A stretch of 11,589 nucleotides of DNA. Origin: Eubacteriales bacterium. GTDB taxonomy: Bacteria > Bacillota_A > Clostridia > Christensenellales > Aristaeellaceae. A program made the translations under genes and the position numbers. Under the pieces are notes generated by a model. That model worked only from the letters and a program-made list of their open reading frames with translations, was not told the DNA's origin and did not search any database. The stretch spans positions 1-11,589 of the forward strand of contig JARKQG010000036.1 in NCBI GenBank assembly GCA_029974035.1, written 5' to 3'. Below, piece after piece: positions 8,173 through 11,589 of this stretch. The first letter of the stretch is position 1. Every line of letters begins with the position of its first letter.

Positions 8173-9599
8173 AGTACGTGATCGCGGTCGATCAGTCCAC
8201 CTCGGCCACGAAGGCGCTTTTGATTGACGGAACCGGGCGGGCGGTGCGCCGCGAAAGCCTTCCCCACCGCCAGTACTACCCCGCCCCCGGCCGCGTGGAG
8301 CACGACGCGGAGGAGATCTTTCAGAACACCCTGCGGGTGATCGCGCGGGCAGCCGAGGGGCTGGACGCCCGGGACATCGCGTCCATCGCCATCGCCAACC
8401 AGCGGGAGACCACGGTTTTGTGGGACCGGGCCACCGGCGCGCCCAAATGCCGCGCGCTGGTGTGGCAGGACGTGCGCGCCCAGGCGCTGTGCGAGGCGCT
8501 GTCTGACTCCGCCGAAATGGTGGCGGAGGCCACGGGCCTCGCCCTCTCCCCCTACTATTCCGCCCCCAAGGCAGCCCACGCCATCCGCGAGCACGGCCTG
8601 ACCGACTTCTGCTTCGGCACCGTGGACAGCTATCTGGTGTTCCGGCTGACGGGGGGGCGCGTCTTTGCCACCGACGTATCCAACGCCAGCCGTACGCTTC
8701 TGATGAACCTCACATCCCTTTCATGGGATCCGCGCCTCGTCCGCCTCTTCGGCATTCCGGAAGATTCCCTGCCGGAGATCCGGCCCTCGGACGCGTTCTT
8801 TGGCGAAACCGACGCCCCCGGCATCCCCCGGGGCATCCCCGTCACCGGGGTGCTGGGCGACAGCCACGCCTCCCTCTACGGCCAGGGCTGTCACGAAGCG
8901 GGCATGGTCAAGACCAGCTACGGCACCGGTTCCTCCATCATGATGAACGTGGGGGGTGCCCCGGTGCGCTCCGCGGCCGGTCTGTCGTCCTCGGTGGGCT
9001 ACGGCGCGAAAGGCCGCGTCGTCTACGTTTTGGAGGGCAACATCACCTCCTCGGCGGACACCCTCGTCTGGCTGCGCGACCAGTTGGAGCTGTTTTCGGA
9101 CCTGCCCACGCTGGACCGCCTGGCCGAAACCGTGCCGGACGCCGCCGGCGTACAGCTGGTGCCGGCCTTCTCGGGCCTGGGCGCGCCCTACTTTGATGCC
9201 GCCGCCCGGGCGATCCTCTGCGGCATCAGCCGCGGCACCACCCGCGCCCACGTGGCCCGGGCCGCGCTGGAGTCCATCGCGCAGCAGAACGCGGATGTGC
9301 TGGACGCCATGGCCGCGGACCTCAAAAAGCCCGTATCCGTGCTCAACGCCGACGGCGGCGGCACGGTCAACCCGCTTCTCATGCAGCTGCAGGCGGACCT
9401 CACCCCCTGCCGCGTGAACGTCGCCGCCCATCCGGACCTGTCCGCCATGGGCGTGGGCCTGATGAGCGGGCAGTCCGCCGGTGTCTTCGACCGCTTTATC
9501 CCCTCCGACCCGGCGGCGCAATACGCGCCCCAAATGCCGGAGGACCGACGAAAGGCGCTGCGCTCGGCCTGGGCCGAGGCCGTGCGCCGCGCAAGATAG
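8169..9599 (+). CDS. FGGY-family carbohydrate kinase, glycerol-kinase-like subgroup
   Basis: The product is 476 residues with both FGGY domains. The start is GTG at 8169, overlapping the transketolase stop by four bases. Visible landmarks are the ATPase phosphate motif VDQSTSATK (8-15 region), NQRETT (77-82), VWQD (98-101), catalytic Asp231 in GDSHAS, YGTG (251-254), FSGLGAPYFD (334-343) and the DGGG adenine-side loop (395-398). The pattern is closest to glycerol kinase, but two substrate-pocket positions differ. The residue after the catalytic Asp is Ser232 where glycerol kinase has Gln, and Ser256 replaces the Phe after YGTG-x. This suggests a substrate other than glycerol. In context it probably phosphorylates the ketose made by the isomerase; a D-apulose kinase (ApsK-like) role is the leading guess. 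The slightly short C-terminus may affect regulation. Confidence 0.88.
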   Translation: MKYVIAVDQSTSATKALLIDGTGRAVRRESLPHRQYYPAPGRVEHDAEEIFQNTLRVIARAAEGLDARDIASIAIANQRETTVLWDRATGAPKCRALVWQDVRAQALCEALSDSAEMVAEATGLALSPYYSAPKAAHAIREHGLTDFCFGTVDSYLVFRLTGGRVFATDVSNASRTLLMNLTSLSWDPRLVRLFGIPEDSLPEIRPSDAFFGETDAPGIPRGIPVTGVLGDSHASLYGQGCHEAGMVKTSYGTGSSIMMNVGGAPVRSAAGLSSSVGYGAKGRVVYVLEGNITSSADTLVWLRDQLELFSDLPTLDRLAETVPDAAGVQLVPAFSGLGAPYFDAAARAILCGISRGTTRAHVARAALESIAQQNADVLDAMAADLKKPVSVLNADGGGTVNPLLMQLQADLTPCRVNVAAHPDLSAMGVGLMSGQSAGVFDRFIPSDPAAQYAPQMPEDRRKALRSAWAEAVRRAR

Positions 9600-9609
9600 G
9601 AGGATTTTT

Positions 9610-11013
9610 ATGGCAACCTTCGGCGTTCTGATCTCCAACCGCTCGTTCTTTCCGGACCACCTGGTGCTGACCGCCCGGGCGCAGCTGCTGGCAAGCCTTG
9701 AGGCCTGGGGGCACCGGGTGATCACCCTCTCCACCGAGGACACCCACATGGGCGAAACCATGACCTACGACGAGGCCGTCAAGTGCGCCGCGCTCTTCCG
9801 CGCCCATTCCGAGGAGATCGACGGCGTGATCATCGCCCTGCCCAACTTCGGCGAGGAGGCGGGCATCGCCGACGCGATGCGCATGTCGCGCCTGGACTGC
9901 CCCATTCTGATCCAGGCCTCGGACGACGATTTTGACAAGCTGCAGCTGGAGAACCGGCGCGATGCCTTCTGCGGCAAGCTGTCGCTTTGCAACAACCTCT
10001 ACCAGTACGGCATCAAATACACGCTCACCCGCCGCCACACCTGCGCCATCCTGTCCGACGAGTTCCGCGCGGACGTGGACTTTTTCGCCCGCGTGTGCCG
10101 GGTGGTGAAGGCGCTCAAAACCGCCCGTATCGGCCAGATCGGCGCCCGCGTGGCGCCCTTCCGCACGGTGCGCTATTCCGAAAAGCTGTTGCAGGCCAGC
10201 GGCATCACCGTGGAGACGGAGGACTTCTCCGAGATCCTCGCCGACGCCAACCAGATGAACGACCGGGCCCGCATCGACGCCAAGGTGGCGGAGATCCGCG
10301 CCTACGGCAATGTGGCGCCCTGCGGCACGCCGGAGAAACTGGAGAAGCAGGCGAAGCTGATCCTCGCCGTGGAGGACTGGATGGACGCCCACCGCTGCAC
10401 CGCCAGCGCAATCCAGTGCTGGGACAGCGTGGAGGCCAACTATGGCTGCGCCGCCTGTCTTGGCATGAGCATGATGGGCGAAAAAGGCCGGCCCAGCGCC
10501 TGCGAAACCGATGTGATGGGCGCATTGTCCATGCTGGCGCTTCTCAACGCCTCCGGCGTGCCGCCGATCTACCAGGACTGGAACAACAATTATAAGAACG
10601 AGCTGGACAAGTGCATCAACGTCCACTGCTCCAACTATCCCGCCTGCGCCTTCGAGGAAAAGCCGGAGATCGCCAACCTGGACATCCTGGCCACCACCCT
10701 CGGCGCGGACGTGTCCTTCGGTGCGCTGAAGGGCCGCGTGCGCCCGTCGAAAATGACCTACCTCAAACTGTCCACCGACGACCGCCGCGGCGTCATCAAG
10801 GGCTACCTGGGCGAGGGCCGCTTTACCGACGATCCGCTGCCCACCTTTGGCGGCGTGGCGGTGTGCGAGGTGGAGGACCTGAACGGCCTGATGCGCCACC
10901 TGACCAAAAACGGCTACGAGCACCACGTGGCGCTGACCCAAGTGGAGTGCGCCGACGTGCTGGAGGAGGCGCTTGGCAACTACATGGGCTGGGAGATTTA
11001 CCGCCACAGCTAG
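9610..11013 (+). CDS. L-fucose isomerase-like sugar isomerase
   Basis: The product is 467 residues from the ATG at 9610, preceded by AGGAGG (9598-9603) that overlaps the kinase stop codon. An earlier in-frame start at 9481 would add residues overlapping the kinase and is rejected. The fold is that of the L-fucose/L-arabinose isomerase group: an N-terminal Rossmann-like part, then a central block with QCWDS (269-273) and the ACETD motif (298-301 region). The three metal ligands of E. coli FucI have counterparts: Glu299, Asp323 exactly 24 residues later (as Glu337 and Asp361 in FucI), and His438 or His439. It should interconvert an aldose and a ketose in the cytoplasm with a divalent metal. As last gene, next to a kinase and transketolase, it probably performs the first catabolic step on the imported sugar. 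Substrate candidates are D-apiose, D-arabinose or D-lyxose; annotation as true L-fucose isomerase is unlikely because no fuculose aldolase is nearby. Confidence 0.88.
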   Translation: MATFGVLISNRSFFPDHLVLTARAQLLASLEAWGHRVITLSTEDTHMGETMTYDEAVKCAALFRAHSEEIDGVIIALPNFGEEAGIADAMRMSRLDCPILIQASDDDFDKLQLENRRDAFCGKLSLCNNLYQYGIKYTLTRRHTCAILSDEFRADVDFFARVCRVVKALKTARIGQIGARVAPFRTVRYSEKLLQASGITVETEDFSEILADANQMNDRARIDAKVAEIRAYGNVAPCGTPEKLEKQAKLILAVEDWMDAHRCTASAIQCWDSVEANYGCAACLGMSMMGEKGRPSACETDVMGALSMLALLNASGVPPIYQDWNNNYKNELDKCINVHCSNYPACAFEEKPEIANLDILATTLGADVSFGALKGRVRPSKMTYLKLSTDDRRGVIKGYLGEGRFTDDPLPTFGGVAVCEVEDLNGLMRHLTKNGYEHHVALTQVECADVLEEALGNYMGWEIYRHS

Positions 11014-11209
11014 TCGTCCGCGAAGCCTGATTACCGCGCTATGGCTGGGTCTTTTCCTGTCCGGCTGTGTCGCTCTCCGCTTAACGTAGCGCTGCTACGC
11101 CTGCGCTCCGGCTCCGTGCCGGGCAGAAAAATCTCTGCGCCCTATCATCGGTTCTTAGCCTTCGTGGTCTACCAGCCCTTCCGGGAGGGTTGATGCGAGG
11201 GATAGTGCA
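11014..11209. other. Non-coding spacer after the operon with small hairpins
   Basis: No ORF with coding character is seen. Small inverted repeats occur: CGTAGC-GCT-GCTACG (11085-11099), CCGGC/GCCGG (11108-11112 with 11118-11122) and GCAGA/TCTGC (11123-11127 with 11134-11138). None has a U-run that would make it a convincing terminator, so operon transcripts may run into the hairpin element beginning at 11210. Confidence 0.6.
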
Positions 11210-11261
11210 AAGCCCCGCCAAAGGCGGGGCTTCAAAGCATCAAAAAACCCTACGGTTTTTT
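11210..11261 (+). terminator. Probable operon terminator region
   Basis: The GC-rich 10-bp hairpin is followed by a second hairpin whose descending arm ends in TTTTTT (11256-11261). Read on the plus strand, the CC/GG-closed hairpin plus U6 would form a simple terminator. Its ascending A6 makes it workable from the other strand too. It is the first plausible stop signal after the last operon gene. Confidence 0.45.
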
Positions 11262-11322
11262 CGATGCGATGAGAAAGGGTCTGCGTGCGCCTGAAATTCT
11301 CTGGAATTTCCGGGCGGCGCAC
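11210..11322 (+). repeat. Right copy of the three-hairpin intergenic repeat element
   Basis: It has the same order as the element at 12-123, here on the plus strand. First is a GC-rich hairpin of 10 bp (11210-11219 with 11223-11232, loop AAA). Second is a GCATC-clamped A6/T6 hairpin (11237-11249 with 11254-11267, one bulged C). Third is a bipartite hairpin with outer stem 11285-11290/11317-11322 and inner GAAATTC/GAATTTC (11293-11299/11304-11310). The outer stem of the third hairpin differs from the left copy at three base pairs, and all three changes are compensated. The element lies about 200 bases downstream of, and in sense with, the sugar operon. Confidence 0.7.
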
Positions 11323-11335
11323 TGACCAAAGGTGC

Positions 11336-11373
11336 GGATAGCGCCACCAGTGTGCGCACTGATGGTGCTATCC
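11336..11373. repeat. 17-bp hairpin
   Basis: Inverted repeat arms 11336-11352 and 11357-11373 pair over 17 positions with a four-base loop (TGCG). One position is a wobble and one a mismatch in either strand. It is immediately followed by another stem, CGTTCCC/GGGAACG (11374-11380 with 11396-11402). There is no U-run, so a terminator is unlikely; a structured RNA or a mobile palindrome is possible. Confidence 0.6.
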
Positions 11374-11417
11374 CGTTCCCGTCGTGCACGCCGCTGGGAA
11401 CGACTAAAGCATAACGG

Positions 11418-11478
11418 GCACTTTGTAGATGGCCTGAAGCCCCGCCAAAGGCGGGGCTTCAGCCCATCAACAAAGTGC
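11418..11478. repeat. 61-base near-perfect hairpin containing a second copy of the GC-rich unit
   Basis: The arms pair over 27 base pairs with only two single mismatches: 11418-11426/11470-11478, 11428-11432/11464-11468 and 11434-11446/11450-11462, loop AAA. The tip and its right shoulder (11438-11474) repeat 11211-11247 in direct orientation at a distance of 227 bases, with about five differences. The short ORF covering this region is an accident of the repeats. Confidence 0.7.
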
Positions 11479-11510
11479 GCTCAGCCCGCTTGGGCTGGGC
11501 GCAAATTTTG
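11477..11510 (+). terminator. Possible last hairpin terminator
   Basis: An 11-bp stem (11477-11487 with 11492-11502, one U-G pair, loop GCTT) is followed by AAATTTTGTG. The U-run is short and delayed, so terminator strength is doubtful. Its first two bases are shared with the preceding 61-base hairpin, so the two structures compete at that edge. Confidence 0.4.
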
Positions 11511-11580
11511 TGTAGAGGTGAGCAAAAACCAAAAGGAAAAAGCAGCGTGGATGTCGAATAGATAGGAGAGATGCGGACAC

Positions 11581-11586
11581 AGGAGG
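11581..11586 (+). promoter_or_regulatory. Shine-Dalgarno of a gene beginning beyond the window
   Basis: AGGAGG stands three bases before the end of the window, with A-rich sequence upstream. The next gene probably starts within about ten bases past the edge. An ATG at 11571 is not preferred because its AGGAG is only two bases upstream. Confidence 0.5.
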
Positions 11587-11589
11587 TCG

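Noticed and set aside
9481..9609. N-terminal extension of the isomerase
   Set aside because: It lies wholly within the kinase gene and reads as Arg/Pro-rich out-of-frame sequence; AGGAGG at 9598 fixes the ATG at 9610.
9496..11007. Long minus-strand frame opposite the isomerase; similar ones at 8721-9761, 7261-8118 and 6128-7087
   Set aside because: These are shadows of GC-rich genes in opposite frames, with no family motifs and no plausible initiation signals.
11332..11565. 77-codon plus-strand open frame in the right flank
   Set aside because: It runs straight through the 17-bp and 61-base hairpins and ends in low-complexity basic sequence. The repeats explain the open frame, and there is no good ribosome binding site.
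11014..11589. CRISPR array, tRNA or rRNA in the hairpin-rich flank
   Set aside because: Repeats are not regularly spaced and have no uniform spacers, and no cloverleaf with a CCA-end or T-loop GTTCRA motif could be drawn.

Overview
The window is G+C-rich bacterial chromosome with strong AGGAGG ribosome binding sites, sigma-A type TTGACA/TATAAT promoters and tightly packed, often overlapping genes. This suits a high-GC member of the Clostridia or a related Bacillota lineage, but that placement is an inference from style, not from a marker gene. The transporter's sugar-binding protein has a plain Sec signal peptide and no lipobox cysteine, which is unusual for a classical monoderm Bacillota.

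Layout. At the left edge (12-123) lies a folded repeat element. A minus-strand gene (142-759) follows, encoding a small exported protein built of two related beta-rich repeats, with its own promoter. Next is a minus-strand LacI-family regulator (924-1946) with its own promoter and terminator. A 212-base divergent control region separates it from a plus-strand operon of eight genes (2159-11013). In order these encode a sugar-binding protein, a DUF2291 protein, a two-domain sugar ABC ATPase, an RbsC-type permease, transketolase N- and C-terminal subunits, a glycerol-kinase-like FGGY carbohydrate kinase and an L-fucose-isomerase-like sugar isomerase. The last 576 bases hold no convincing gene but a string of strong hairpins, then a Shine-Dalgarno sequence belonging to a gene beyond the window.

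How it works together (inference). The binding protein, ATPase and permease import an unphosphorylated sugar. The isomerase makes it a ketose, the kinase phosphorylates it, and the two-subunit transketolase passes a ketol unit to glyceraldehyde 3-phosphate or another acceptor, feeding glycolysis and the pentose phosphate pathway. LacI is the likely local repressor. The set isomerase + FGGY kinase + split transketolase + ribose-type transporter, with no epimerase or aldolase, matches the logic of the transketolative D-apiose pathway (apiose, apulose, apulose 4-phosphate). A pentose such as D-lyxose or D-arabinose remains possible.

Most unusual signal. The left edge and the right flank carry diverged copies of one three-hairpin element in opposite orientation, each downstream of, and in sense with, a transcription unit. 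Their outer stems differ in sequence but keep pairing, which indicates selection on the fold. The right flank also holds a 37-base direct repeat of part of this element inside an almost perfect 61-base hairpin.
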